This document shows, piece by piece, positions 8,184 to 16,708 of a stretch of 64,000 bases of DNA. The translations under genes were made by a program, and so were the position numbers. Within the stretch, counting starts at the first letter, position 1; the number at the start of each line of letters is the position of its first letter. The notes beneath the pieces were generated by a model. The model searched no databases. It worked only from the letters and a program-made list of their open reading frames with translations, and had not been told where the DNA came from. The stretch comes from Streptococcus sp. S1 (GTDB taxonomy: Bacteria; Bacillota; Bacilli; Lactobacillales; Streptococcaceae), in assembly GCF_034137685.1 (NCBI RefSeq), contig NZ_CP139418.1:1391001-1455000 (forward strand). The letters run 5' to 3'.

Positions 8184-8951
8184 TTATAGATTCAAAAATA
8201 GACTTAATTGTTTCACTAGATCCGGATTAGTGGGTAAAGCTGAATGATGAGCCTTGCGTCCTTTTAAATTTACTTCTGTAAAGGTTTGTTTCTCAAAAAT
8301 AGATTGTGCTGCTTGTGCACTAGAAAGGGGGACGATCCCGTCTGATTTTCCAGCAAAGCTACCGACAAAGTTAAGGACCTCTACTTCTTTATCTAATCGA
8401 TGCTTCCATTTTTGAAAATCGTCATACATCTCTTGATTGAATCGGTATGGACTTCCAATAATAGCGAGCTTGCTTACGGTCAGCTTTTTCTTTTCTAAAA
8501 AGCCGCTTTCCAGTAAACCAGTCAAAACTAGTCCACCATTGGAGTGCCCGACTGCCTTGAACTCTGTAAAATAATAGTGATCAAGGAGGTAGGTGATGGC
8601 GATCTTAAGGGATTCGATTTGCTGCTTGATATTGCTGTAGCCATCTCGATTGTTCTCGAAGCCAATCACAATCATCGGATTCGGCTCTTTCGTATTTAGT
8701 CTTCCCTCCATTTCTATAGAATGATCTTTATTGACTTTTATTTTTAAAAGACTCTGTTTTTTTCTAGAAAAGCGATGGAGCATGCGGATGGTTCCGTTGA
8801 ATCGCTGGATACTGGCTGAACTCCCAGGTACAAAGATGATTGGTCTGATCGGTGGTTTCTTTGACCCTTTAGGAAATTCAAAGGGCTTTCTGTGCGAAGA
8901 AAACAGTCTTACAAAGAAACGAATGACTTGTTGAAATAGTTTTTTTAACAT
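8184..8951 (-). CDS. DUF915 alpha/beta hydrolase
   Basis: A 255-aa alpha/beta hydrolase. Shown by FVPGSSAS (oxyanion region), the nucleophile elbow GHSNGG near residue 145, IIGSPYRFN, an acidic residue in SDGIVPLSSA and the late histidine in HHSALPTNP, all typical of the DUF915 family. The N-terminus (MLKKLFQQVIRFFVRLF) is a basic amphipathic or short hydrophobic stretch that may attach it to the membrane; no cleavable signal is clear. RBS AAGAGGAAAG. A secreted paralogue lies at 26435-27280. Substrate unknown. Confidence 0.82.
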   Translation of the reverse strand: MLKKLFQQVIRFFVRLFSSHRKPFEFPKGSKKPPIRPIIFVPGSSASIQRFNGTIRMLHRFSRKKQSLLKIKVNKDHSIEMEGRLNTKEPNPMIVIGFENNRDGYSNIKQQIESLKIAITYLLDHYYFTEFKAVGHSNGGLVLTGLLESGFLEKKKLTVSKLAIIGSPYRFNQEMYDDFQKWKHRLDKEVEVLNFVGSFAGKSDGIVPLSSAQAAQSIFEKQTFTEVNLKGRKAHHSALPTNPDLVKQLSLFLNL

Positions 8952-8967
8952 CTTTCCTCTTGTAGTA

Positions 8968-9014
8968 GTTTCTAAAAGAACCCAGAACAGTGTGTTCCAG
9001 GCCCTCTTAGAAAC
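8968..9014 (-). terminator. Possible terminator hairpin after ffh
   Basis: GTTTCTAA...TTAGAAAC closes a 47-base hairpin with an inner GGAACA/TGTTC stem, three bases after the ffh stop. There is no strong T-run, so termination is uncertain. Confidence 0.5.
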
Positions 9015-9016
9015 GA

Positions 9017-10588
9017 TTATTTCCGTTTTTTCTTATTTTTTCGCATTTGTTTGGCCATCTTGTTCATCGCCCGTTTCATCATAAATTCACCGGCTTTTCC
9101 TTTGAGACCACCACCGAACATTTGGCTCATATCAGGCATTCCAGCGCCTCCGCCAAGAGCTGACAAGTCAGGCATGCCACCTTGTCCCATCATCCCTTCA
9201 AGAGCAGACATATCAGGCATTCCACCAGGCATATTCTTCGGCATATTATTTGGATTGAGCCCCATTTGTTTCATCATCTTGTTCATATCGCCAGAGAGGA
9301 CACCTTGCATCATCTGCTTGGCTTGGTTAAAGTCCTTGATGAATTTATTGACTTCGACAAAGCTATTTCCTGAACCAGCAGCAATCCGACGACGACGGCT
9401 TGGATTTAACAAATCTGGATTTTCCCGTTCAGCTGGTGTCATGGATGATACGATCGCACGTTTGCGAGCAATTTCTCGTTCATCGACCTTGAGGTTCTTC
9501 ATGGCAGGATTATTAGCCATACCTGGAAGCATCTTGAGCAGGTCTTCCATTGGTCCCATGTTTTGGACTTGGTCTAACTGATCGATGAAGTCGTTGAAAT
9601 CAAAGGTGTTTTCTCGCATCTTCTCAGCGAGTTCAAGGGAACGTTTCTCATCGTATTCTTGAGAAGCCTTCTCGATTAACGTCAGCATATCCCCCATACC
9701 GAGGATCCGACCAGACATACGGTCTGGGTGGAAGGTTTCGATATCGGTTATTTTTTCACCAGTACCAGTGAATTTGATTGGTTTTCCAGTAATCTGACGG
9801 ACAGAAAGGGCCGCACCACCACGGGTATCCCCATCAATCTTGGTCAAGATGACCCCAGTTACTTCGAGTTGTTCGTTGAACTCACGCGCCACATTGGCCG
9901 CTTCTTGACCAATCATGGCATCGACAACCAAGAGGATTTCGTTTGGCTCGGCAAGGGCTTTGACGTCACGCAACTCGCCCATGAGTTTTTCATCGATTTG
10001 CAGACGACCGGCTGTATCGATCAAGACATAGTCATTGTGGTTGGCTCTCGCCTGCTCCAAACCTTGACGTACGATCTCTACAGCAGGGACTTCTGTACCA
10101 AGTGAAAAGACTGGGACATTGATCTGCTGACCAAGCGTCTTCAACTGGTCAATGGCTGCTGGACGATAGATATCGGCCGCAATCATCAAAGGACGCGCAT
10201 TTTCTTCCTTGACCAATTTGTTGGCCAATTTACCAGCAAAGGTTGTTTTACCAGCCCCCTGAAGACCGACCATCATGATAATGGTTGGAATCTTTGGAGA
10301 TTTGATAATTTCTGCTGTTTCTGAACCCAAAATCGCTGTCAATTCTTCATCAACAATCTTCACGATTTGTTGGGCAGGGTTCAAGGTTTCGATGACTTCA
10401 TGACCTACAGCCCGTTCGCGGACCCGTTTGATGAAGTCTTTTACAACAGGAAGGGCAACGTCGGCCTCTAAGAGGGCAAGACGAATCTCTTTGGTTGCCT
10501 CTTGGACATCCGCTTCAGAGATTTTTCCTTTCTTACGAAGATTTTTAAAGACGTTTTGTAAACGTTCGGTTAAACTTTCAAATGCCAT
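9017..10588 (-). CDS. ffh: signal recognition particle protein Ffh
   Basis: GTPase that binds signal sequences and 4.5S/scRNA and delivers nascent membrane proteins to FtsY. N domain (about 1-90), G domain with GLQGAGKTT, DTAGR, TKIDGD and the GTGEK motif, then the methionine-rich M domain (from about 300) ending in Gly/Met-rich repeats and a lysine-rich tail (KKKKRK). 523 aa is the normal streptococcal length. It ends the ylxM operon; the 16-base gap to the small gene upstream carries AGGAGAAAATA as ribosome site. Confidence 0.97.
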   Translation of the reverse strand: MAFESLTERLQNVFKNLRKKGKISEADVQEATKEIRLALLEADVALPVVKDFIKRVRERAVGHEVIETLNPAQQIVKIVDEELTAILGSETAEIIKSPKIPTIIMMVGLQGAGKTTFAGKLANKLVKEENARPLMIAADIYRPAAIDQLKTLGQQINVPVFSLGTEVPAVEIVRQGLEQARANHNDYVLIDTAGRLQIDEKLMGELRDVKALAEPNEILLVVDAMIGQEAANVAREFNEQLEVTGVILTKIDGDTRGGAALSVRQITGKPIKFTGTGEKITDIETFHPDRMSGRILGMGDMLTLIEKASQEYDEKRSLELAEKMRENTFDFNDFIDQLDQVQNMGPMEDLLKMLPGMANNPAMKNLKVDEREIARKRAIVSSMTPAERENPDLLNPSRRRRIAAGSGNSFVEVNKFIKDFNQAKQMMQGVLSGDMNKMMKQMGLNPNNMPKNMPGGMPDMSALEGMMGQGGMPDLSALGGGAGMPDMSQMFGGGLKGKAGEFMMKRAMNKMAKQMRKNKKKRK

Positions 10589-10605
10589 TATTTTCTCCTA
10601 TTTTT

Positions 10606-10821
10606 TTAATTCAGTGGATATCGTCCGAAATGTTGCAAACATTCTAGTTCTTCGGGTGTGACTTCTTTCATGATTTCATTTGGATATCCCCAACAGCTAA
10701 AACCTATTTGCATAGCTTTGGAGATATCATTGGGCGAGATAATCTGTAGTCGAGTAGGAAATACTTCCTCTGCGACTAATAGTTTGCAAGGTATTCCTTG
10801 ATAAATGACGAGACTGCCCAT
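10606..10821 (-). CDS. small hypothetical protein between ylxM and ffh
   Basis: A 71-aa protein starting MGSLVIYQGIPCKLL, beginning with the ATG at 10821, which has GGGAG five bases upstream; an alternative GTG at 10827 would overlap the ylxM stop as GTGA. No known domain is recognised. It contains three cysteines and a C-terminal EELECLQHFGRYP. Its position inside the ylxM-ffh operon, 17 bases before ffh, implies co-transcription and perhaps translational coupling with ylxM, but not a function. I do not recall this gene at the pneumococcal locus. Confidence 0.75.
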   Translation of the reverse strand: MGSLVIYQGIPCKLLVAEEVFPTRLQIISPNDISKAMQIGFSCWGYPNEIMKEVTPEELECLQHFGRYPLN

Positions 10822-10823
10822 AA

Positions 10824-11156
10824 TCACTCCCGATTGTCAATGCTTGATAAAATTTCAACCTGCTCTTGTAGAAAAGTATCTTCCGGATAGCGTTCTAAAA
10901 TCTGATCAAAAATCTGGCTGCGTACAATGTAATCGGAATACATATGGAGTTTCATTTCGTAATCTTCCAAAATCTTTTCTGTACGTTTAATATTGTCATA
11001 GACCGCTTGACGGCTCACTCCAAACTCTTCTGCAATCTCAGCCAAGCTGTAGTCATCTGCGTAGTAGAGCTCGATGTAGTTCATCTGCTTGTCCGTCAAG
11101 AGCGCTGCATAAAACTCAAAGAGCGCATTCATTCGGTTGGTTTTCTCAATTTCCAT
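10824..11156 (-). CDS. ylxM: YlxM-family HTH protein of SRP operon
   Basis: A 110-aa helix-turn-helix protein that in streptococci associates with the SRP pathway (it is known to stimulate Ffh/FtsY activity in S. mutans). The sigma-like HTH is seen in [20 protein letters not shown] followed by [11 protein letters not shown]. The ATG at 11156 gives the family length; an in-frame ATG at 11165 lies inside the -10 element and is unlikely. The -10 ends seven bases before 11156, so the mRNA may have little or no leader. Confidence 0.93.
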   Translation of the reverse strand: MEIEKTNRMNALFEFYAALLTDKQMNYIELYYADDYSLAEIAEEFGVSRQAVYDNIKRTEKILEDYEMKLHMYSDYIVRSQIFDQILERYPEDTFLQEQVEILSSIDNRE

Positions 11157-11163
11157 ACCTTTC

Positions 11164-11172
11164 ATTATATCA
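11164..11172 (-). promoter_or_regulatory. Extended -10 promoter of ylxM
   Basis: TGATATAAT on the - strand, a perfect extended -10. No clear -35 is present. The upstream terminator T-run (11172-11177) abuts it, so one operon ends and the next begins within a few bases. Confidence 0.7.
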
Positions 11173-11197
11173 AAAAAGCCCGCTAAAGACTAGCGGG
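11172..11197 (-). terminator. Terminator of the five-gene biosynthetic operon
   Basis: CCCGCTA, loop, TAGCGGG stem (11179-11197) followed on the - strand by GC and TTTTTT. It lies about 40 bases after the KAS-III gene. Confidence 0.9.
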
Positions 11198-11236
11198 ACT
11201 TGATGCTTTTTGAGCTTGAAATAAGAGGATTCACCA

Positions 11237-12181
11237 TTAAAGTTTCAGTGCCAACATATTGACCGTCATCCCTGCTGCAGTTCCCATCAAGAAGATGGTA
11301 TCTCCTTCCTTCACATAGCCATGATCCAGTGCATAGGCTAGGCCGAAAGGCACGGCTACCGAAACCATATTTCCATAATCACTGACAATATTGAGGTACT
11401 TGTCTTTGCCAACGCCCAATTTGTCCATGACAAGTGGTAAGGCACGGCTTGCTTGGTGAGGAATAATATAGTCTACAGCATCTTTAGAAATGCCTGATTT
11501 CTCTTGGAATTCTTGGAACATTTCTGGAATAACACGGGCAGAAAGCAAAAGAATCTTCTTCCCTTTCATATCAAACATGAAATCAGTCTTGGTTGCTTCA
11601 GAGTACAATTTCGGATGATAAGCTGTCAAACCACCACGAATTTCAGTATCATGGGCTCCCTCAGACCAGGTACGTTGCATACTGGCAATGATTCCTTTAT
11701 CTTCCTTTGTTGCTTCAAAAATAAAGGCTGCAGCTCCATCACTAAACAACTCAAAGCTTTCTTTTTGTTTGGGATTAAGCCCTAGGCTTCCTACTTCACT
11801 AGATACAATCAGAACCCGACAGTATTCTCCACCTTCAATCAGATAAGAAACAGTGCTTAAAGCTGATACAAAACTGGTACAGGTGGTGTTGATATCCATA
11901 GCAGGAATCGTCAGTCCCTTGGCCACGCGCTCATGGATAAGAGCTGCTGTACAAGGAATGGGCTGAACACCAACTGCACTAGCCGAAACGAGGCAGTCGA
12001 TGTCTGCCATTTCAAGCCCCGCATAGTTTAAAGCCGCTTCAATCGCACGCGCTGCTAGATCAATCTGTGTTTCTTCTCCTTCTTTCACGCGGTAACGAGT
12101 CTGGTCTTTGAAAGTTACGGTATGAGCTGGGAGCGCTGTTCCATAGCCTTTAATTTGCAAATGTCTTTTTACAGTATTCAT
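11237..12181 (-). CDS. KAS-III-type 3-oxoacyl-ACP synthase family protein
   Basis: Thiolase-fold condensing enzyme of the FabH family. The catalytic triad is visible as Cys101 (INTTCTSF), His242 (IIPHQAS) and Asn271 (DYGNMVS). At 314 aa it has FabH length, but the sequence is not that of the housekeeping FabH, which lies in the fatty acid operon elsewhere. It is the last gene of a five-gene operon with an adenylate-forming enzyme 12 bases upstream, so it probably condenses or transfers an acyl group in a specialised pathway. No acyl carrier protein gene is present nearby. Substrate unknown. Confidence 0.88.
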   Translation of the reverse strand: MNTVKRHLQIKGYGTALPAHTVTFKDQTRYRVKEGEETQIDLAARAIEAALNYAGLEMADIDCLVSASAVGVQPIPCTAALIHERVAKGLTIPAMDINTTCTSFVSALSTVSYLIEGGEYCRVLIVSSEVGSLGLNPKQKESFELFSDGAAAFIFEATKEDKGIIASMQRTWSEGAHDTEIRGGLTAYHPKLYSEATKTDFMFDMKGKKILLLSARVIPEMFQEFQEKSGISKDAVDYIIPHQASRALPLVMDKLGVGKDKYLNIVSDYGNMVSVAVPFGLAYALDHGYVKEGDTIFLMGTAAGMTVNMLALKL

Positions 12182-12193
12182 AGGATTCTCCTT

Positions 12194-13459
12194 TTATTGA
12201 AGTCGTTGAACACGTTTTAATTTACGTGTTGGGTCCCATTGGTAATCGATAAATTGAATACTTGGTAGAATGAATTGTTTTTGCTGAGCTAAGAGTTCAA
12301 ATTGAGCAAAAATCGCTTGCTCCATAGACTCTGTCCGGTGACTCAAGGCAATGGTAATGGATCCATCTGCCAACTGAGTTACTTGATAGTCCTGAATATT
12401 TTCGACAAAGAGAATGCACCGTCGAATAAAATCCGGATAGATCATCTGGCTACTGCCATCTTCTTTTTTGAAATAGAAGATATCGTCCGATCGTCCTTCG
12501 ATCTTTGCGATTCGAGTAAAGACAGAACCACAAGGGCAAGGAGACTTTTCTTCCACCAAAATATCATTGAGGCGGTAGCGATAGATGGGTTGACTGGTTC
12601 GTTTGAAATCCGTAATAATCGGATAAAAGCGGCTATCATCTAGATACTCTTTTTCGACAGACAAAATATCTTCGTTGAGATGTAGATTGCCCTCTGAACA
12701 GGTACAAGCTATAAATCCCTCTGTCGCTTGGTAAACCTGATCAACATTGTCTAGTTGAAAGGCCTTGGCGATGGTCTGTGCATCTCGATCTTCTAGGATC
12801 TCTGCGACAGAAACAACCTTGACAGGTTGGATCGCAAGTTGCTGATTGCTGACATAGTTAGCCAACTCAATCAAGGTTGAAGCTGGTGCGACCACAATGG
12901 TTGGTTGATAGTCTTTGAGACGCTCTAAATGCTCCTTGCTATCCTTGAAAATATCAAAATATTCCAAGCGAATCAGGCCTGAATTAATGGTTTGATAGAG
13001 TTCATTGTCCGCTCGTAAGAAAAAGGCAATGCGATGACCAAACAGTTTTCCTTTCGGTAGCATCTTGGCTAGAATCGCTGCAGCCCACATACTTCTCTCT
13101 TTTTCTGTGGTGACAAAGACTCCTCGGTGGCCGGAAGTTCCAGAAGATAAGCCTACTGCTACTTCTCCATTCATCTCAGTAAAATCTCGCGTCTGTTCTC
13201 CGCGAATCGCCATCTCTAAAGCCTGATCACGATCCACCCCTAGAGTATTGAGCTCATTGAAATGTGTCATCATGAAGGTTTTATCCATCGTTCCAAAGGA
13301 TTCGGGAGAATGGGTTTGAAAATAGGGGGACTGAGAAGTGATAAAAGCATGGTAGCGTGCCAATTGCTTATCTTGGTATCGCTTCAAGGCCTCTTTTGAA
13401 CGGAATCGGTGACACCATCTGGTTTCAATAAAGGTTTTCAGAAAGACTGTTTTTTTCAT
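12194..13459 (-). CDS. adenylate-forming enzyme, F390 synthetase/PaaK-like
   Basis: A 421-aa protein of the phenylacetate-CoA ligase/coenzyme F390 synthetase-like group, which activates a carboxylic acid (or phosphoryl group) with ATP. The phosphate loop is GLSSGTSGHRG (about 103-113), the adenine region YQATEGFIACTC (about 243-254), and a Cys pair CPCGS (about 305) and the hinge GRSDDIF follow. ATG at 13459 with GAAAGGATTTTAA upstream. It overlaps the preceding gene by 35 bases. It would activate the acyl unit that the neighbouring KAS-III uses or modifies; this is inference. Confidence 0.82.
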   Translation of the reverse strand: MKKTVFLKTFIETRWCHRFRSKEALKRYQDKQLARYHAFITSQSPYFQTHSPESFGTMDKTFMMTHFNELNTLGVDRDQALEMAIRGEQTRDFTEMNGEVAVGLSSGTSGHRGVFVTTEKERSMWAAAILAKMLPKGKLFGHRIAFFLRADNELYQTINSGLIRLEYFDIFKDSKEHLERLKDYQPTIVVAPASTLIELANYVSNQQLAIQPVKVVSVAEILEDRDAQTIAKAFQLDNVDQVYQATEGFIACTCSEGNLHLNEDILSVEKEYLDDSRFYPIITDFKRTSQPIYRYRLNDILVEEKSPCPCGSVFTRIAKIEGRSDDIFYFKKEDGSSQMIYPDFIRRCILFVENIQDYQVTQLADGSITIALSHRTESMEQAIFAQFELLAQQKQFILPSIQFIDYQWDPTRKLKRVQRLQ

Positions 13460-14252
13460 TTAAAATCCTTTCAATCCGATCTTGCGGGTCGTGGCTGACC
13501 ACAACTTGAATGCCATCTTGCAAGAGTGTTTCCAGCAAATCAGCTCCTTTTAAATAAGCCTTCTTATCATCCTGAATCAAGGAAGGAATGAGACGCATTT
13601 GCCCTGTGTAAGGCAAGAGGTCTACTCCCCAAGAAAGATCTGCTCCAATAAAGAGTTTGAACTCATCCAGATAAAGACAACCTTGCCCTCTCGCATGCCC
13701 ATCGATGGACGAAACAAGAATGCTCCCATCCTCAAATAGATCAGCAGTCGGGCGGTAAGAAAAGGCAGGATGTATTCGATCTGCTTTGAGACAAGTCACC
13801 CGATCTTTGAAATCAGCTGGCAAAAACTCTTTAAAAATCAGATCTTTAAACTTCGGTTTTTGGTACACCTCATAGACTTCCTGGGTAACAAAGAAATGAG
13901 CATTTGGAAAAAGTGCTGCTCCGCCGAGATGGTCAGGGTGCAGATGCGAAAGAATGACATAGGAAATGGCTGCTGGATTAATTCCACGCTCTCGCAATAA
14001 ATAATCGATCTGGTCTTCTTTTTTCATCTGCATTGGGGTGGCTAGACGGTACCAGAAATACCGAGCTTTTTTCTTAATCTCGTAGTGATAGCCGGTATCG
14101 TACAAAATATAACCTTTTTCACGGTGCTGAATCAAAAAGACACCTGCTGGAAATTGCATTTTTTCATTCGGAATCCCTTTAAATAAGAGACCAGAATGAC
14201 TGCTACAATAGCCTGCTGGAAAATAATCAATGCGCTTGATCATGTTGGACAT
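13425..14252 (-). CDS. metallo-beta-lactamase fold hydrolase
   Basis: MBL-fold metalloenzyme of the AHL-lactonase-like group. Zinc ligands are H103, H105, D107 and H108 in SHLHPDHLGG, a later His in DGHARGQG, Asp in GADLSWG and His in VVSHDPQD. I choose the ATG at 14252 (275 aa), about nine bases after AAGAAGGGA; it overlaps the upstream gene by 26 bases. Related enzymes hydrolyse lactones or thioesters. In this operon it could act as a thioesterase or lactonase on the ketosynthase product, which is inference. Confidence 0.85.
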   Translation of the reverse strand: MSNMIKRIDYFPAGYCSSHSGLLFKGIPNEKMQFPAGVFLIQHREKGYILYDTGYHYEIKKKARYFWYRLATPMQMKKEDQIDYLLRERGINPAAISYVILSHLHPDHLGGAALFPNAHFFVTQEVYEVYQKPKFKDLIFKEFLPADFKDRVTCLKADRIHPAFSYRPTADLFEDGSILVSSIDGHARGQGCLYLDEFKLFIGADLSWGVDLLPYTGQMRLIPSLIQDDKKAYLKGADLLETLLQDGIQVVVSHDPQDRIERILNEKNSLSENLY

Positions 14253-15204
14253 AGTTGTCAATCCCTTCTTCAATGCTCATTTTTGGATAGTAGCCAAGTT
14301 CGGTTTGGGCCTTTTGGATATCAAGAGTTTGGCTATATCGAAGGAGATAATAGGTATAGCGAGTCAATGGGGGTTCGGCTTTCAGATGAAAGAATCGATA
14401 TACTTCTTCCAGGCTATAAGCCGCACCTGCTACTAGACCTGCTGGAAGTTTCCGATAGCGAATCGGCTCTCCCAATCCCTTTAGTGTGGTTTCAATCAAA
14501 TACTTAAAGGTCTTTGGTTCCCCATTTGTAATATTATATACTTGTCCGTGTGCGTCTTTGGCTTCCAGAGCCAAGCGAATGGCTAGGGCAACATTTTCCA
14601 CACAGGTCATATCCATGAGCTGCTCTCCTCCTCGAATCAAAGGAATTCCAATTTTTCGACTGAGGCGTAAGACACGAGGCAAAATACTGGTATCCCCCAC
14701 ACCAAATAATCCTCTTGGACGCAAGATGATACTTGGCACATCTGGATAGTCAGAAAAAAGTTTTTCAGACGCCAATTTACTTCGGATGTAATTGTTCAGG
14801 CGATTTTCTGTTGGAGCATCACTTTCCTTGATGTTTAATTGATCTTTTCCAGCTGCGTAAATACTAGGAGAAGAAACGTAAACCAAGCGTTTTACCGCAT
14901 ATTCACGGCACAAGTCAAGGACATTTTGAGTGCCAACTACATTAGCCTGATAGAAGGCTTTCCAAGGTCCCCAGGCAGTGGATAAAGCTCCTGCATGAAC
15001 TACAGCATCAACAGACTGAAAGGCTTGTCTTAATTCCTCAATAGTGCTCAAATCCCCTTTAATAAATTGAACGCGCTCACCTTCCAGAGCCTTCCCAATT
15101 TTTTCGTTTCGGCCAAAGGCTACAATGGTATAATCGTGAGCCAACAACTCATCGATCACATATTTTCCAAGGAAGCCAGTCGCACCTGTTACAAGAATTT
15201 TCAT
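14227..15204 (-). CDS. NAD(P)-dependent epimerase/3-beta-HSD-like dehydrogenase
   Basis: Extended short-chain dehydrogenase with the nucleotide motif GATGFLG (residues 7-13), a Ser pair at 111-112 and the catalytic YxxxK at Y139/K143 (NYIRSK). The length (325 aa) and the LRPRGLFG and DMTCVENVA motifs fit the 3-beta-hydroxysteroid dehydrogenase/epimerase group. Its ATG overlaps the stop of the glycosyltransferase gene by four bases (ATGA). Likely a ketoreductase or sugar-modifying enzyme of the cluster. Confidence 0.86.
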   Translation of the reverse strand: MKILVTGATGFLGKYVIDELLAHDYTIVAFGRNEKIGKALEGERVQFIKGDLSTIEELRQAFQSVDAVVHAGALSTAWGPWKAFYQANVVGTQNVLDLCREYAVKRLVYVSSPSIYAAGKDQLNIKESDAPTENRLNNYIRSKLASEKLFSDYPDVPSIILRPRGLFGVGDTSILPRVLRLSRKIGIPLIRGGEQLMDMTCVENVALAIRLALEAKDAHGQVYNITNGEPKTFKYLIETTLKGLGEPIRYRKLPAGLVAGAAYSLEEVYRFFHLKAEPPLTRYTYYLLRYSQTLDIQKAQTELGYYPKMSIEEGIDNYVQHDQAH

Positions 15205-16478
15205 AGTTTCCCATCCGTTCCACGTCTTAATAATCGTTGAATTTCAAACTCCAAGGTATCCAACGGCTTGTAGGTTTTTGAAAGTTTGTTTAGTCTTTCT
15301 AACTTTTCCCAAGATTCTTTTTTTAATAGGGCATTGAAACCTGCTTGAATCTCTTCGGTGCGATTGCGATGAGCCTGAAAGGCAATTCCTGCTTCTACTC
15401 CTCGAATCGCATAGTCAAATTGGTCATAATCATGTGGCAAGATCAAGGCTGGTTTCTTAAATTCGATACACTGATAAAAGATTCCAGCTCCTCCATGGTG
15501 AATAACATAGTCCATCTGTGGAATGTATTCCTTGTAGGGCAGATAAGAGACGACCGTCACATTTGGTGCTACTTCTTCTTCAGAGAATTCCTTTGCCCCA
15601 TCTCCTAGAGTGACAAAAAAGTGACATTCTGGATGCTCTTTGGCCAACTGCTTAGTTTGCTCTAGCAAGTTCTCTTTTGCCCAAGGCAACTGGGTTCCAC
15701 AAGTCACGAGGACCTTCGTCTTGTCCTCGTAAGGACTGAGATCTACTGGATAATCTTCAGCTTTCTCAAGAGAGGTTCCTAAAGGGCCCATCCAAGCATA
15801 TTGATGAGGGAAATGTGTCTTCAACTCTAGCTCCATCATCCCAATTCCAAAGATGGCATAAGGAGAGTAGATGGTCTCCACTCCATTTTGATTGTACAAC
15901 TTGAAATTGTAACGTTTTAAGCGTTTGCGTAAGAGGAAAGCGCCGCAGTATTTCCCAATACGCGTCAGTTTACGACATAGTGCTTGGATCTTCTCTTCCT
16001 TCTTCGTGCGCGCGATTCCCATCCCTCCGAAGAAGCAAGGAGGACCATAAGGAGTTTCGATTGCAAATTGGGTTGCCATGGTGGTGATCCAAGGGATTTC
16101 TAACTCTTCTGCTACAAAACCAGCTGATAGAGTGATAAAATCAGCAATGACAATATCCGGACGATTGACGCGCCACTCCTCTAGCAATTGATCCGATACA
16201 TGATTAATCAAATCAAGACTCTTGGACAATTGCCGATAAGCTGAAAAGAGATTGAGTTTCTTATCGTTATTCGCCGCACGTTCAAACTCTTCTACTTTGT
16301 CCTCTAGAATTGGAACGACCGTGAAGCCGAGACTTTCTGCAACGGCCTTTTTCTGAGGTCCTGTGAAAACCCGAATCTCCATCGAAGGATCATCTAACAA
16401 GGGTTTAACGAGATTTAAAGTTGGGTACAGATGCCCACTCAAAGGAACAGCTACCACATCGATTTTAATTTTTTTCAT
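15201..16478 (-). CDS. GT1-family glycosyltransferase (UGT/MGT-like)
   Basis: GT-B fold glycosyltransferase of the macrolide/UDP-glycosyltransferase type. The N-terminal motif PLSGHLYPTLNLV binds the acceptor side; the C-terminal donor motif is VIHHGGAGIFYQCIEF followed by PHDYDQFD. 425 aa, no signal or membrane segment, so it acts in the cytoplasm on a small lipid or ketide acceptor. It is the first gene of a five-gene operon in which every junction overlaps or is 12 bases wide. The promoter in the AT-rich gap before it could not be assigned. Confidence 0.87.
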   Translation of the reverse strand: MKKIKIDVVAVPLSGHLYPTLNLVKPLLDDPSMEIRVFTGPQKKAVAESLGFTVVPILEDKVEEFERAANNDKKLNLFSAYRQLSKSLDLINHVSDQLLEEWRVNRPDIVIADFITLSAGFVAEELEIPWITTMATQFAIETPYGPPCFFGGMGIARTKKEEKIQALCRKLTRIGKYCGAFLLRKRLKRYNFKLYNQNGVETIYSPYAIFGIGMMELELKTHFPHQYAWMGPLGTSLEKAEDYPVDLSPYEDKTKVLVTCGTQLPWAKENLLEQTKQLAKEHPECHFFVTLGDGAKEFSEEEVAPNVTVVSYLPYKEYIPQMDYVIHHGGAGIFYQCIEFKKPALILPHDYDQFDYAIRGVEAGIAFQAHRNRTEEIQAGFNALLKKESWEKLERLNKLSKTYKPLDTLEFEIQRLLRRGTDGKL

Positions 16479-16631
16479 TTTTTTCCTGCCTTATATCTCT
16501 TATTAAGCTTTAAAACCTGCTTCTATCTATTAATTCGTAAAAAAAATCAAAAATTGAAGAAAAAATAAAATTTTTTTTAAATTTTTCAATGTTGCCTTTA
16601 CTATCACTATTTAGAAAGAATGACTTCAACC

Positions 16632-16679
16632 TAAAAAAGCTCCCAAATGCCAAAGAGATTGAGTCTCTCAAACATTTGA
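16632..16679 (-). terminator. Terminator after GntR regulator gene
   Basis: Nested hairpin with outer CAAATG/CATTTG and inner GAGACT/AATCTC arms, followed on the - strand by GGAGC and seven T. The rest of the 230-base gap (16479-16631) is very A/T-rich and must hold the promoter of the downstream operon; no clear -35/-10 pair was found. Confidence 0.7.
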
Positions 16680-16708
16680 AGAGTTTTCTATTTTTACGAT
16701 TTGCGAGC

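Noticed and set aside
9051-9581. 176-codon + strand frame opposite ffh
   Set aside because: Antisense shadow of the conserved ffh M domain; no ribosome site or family.
11237-16478. Direct assignment as an OleABCD olefin or beta-lactone cluster
   Set aside because: The hydrolase is MBL-fold, not the alpha/beta fold of OleB, and the ligase is of the PaaK/F390 branch; similarity is only in overall make-up.
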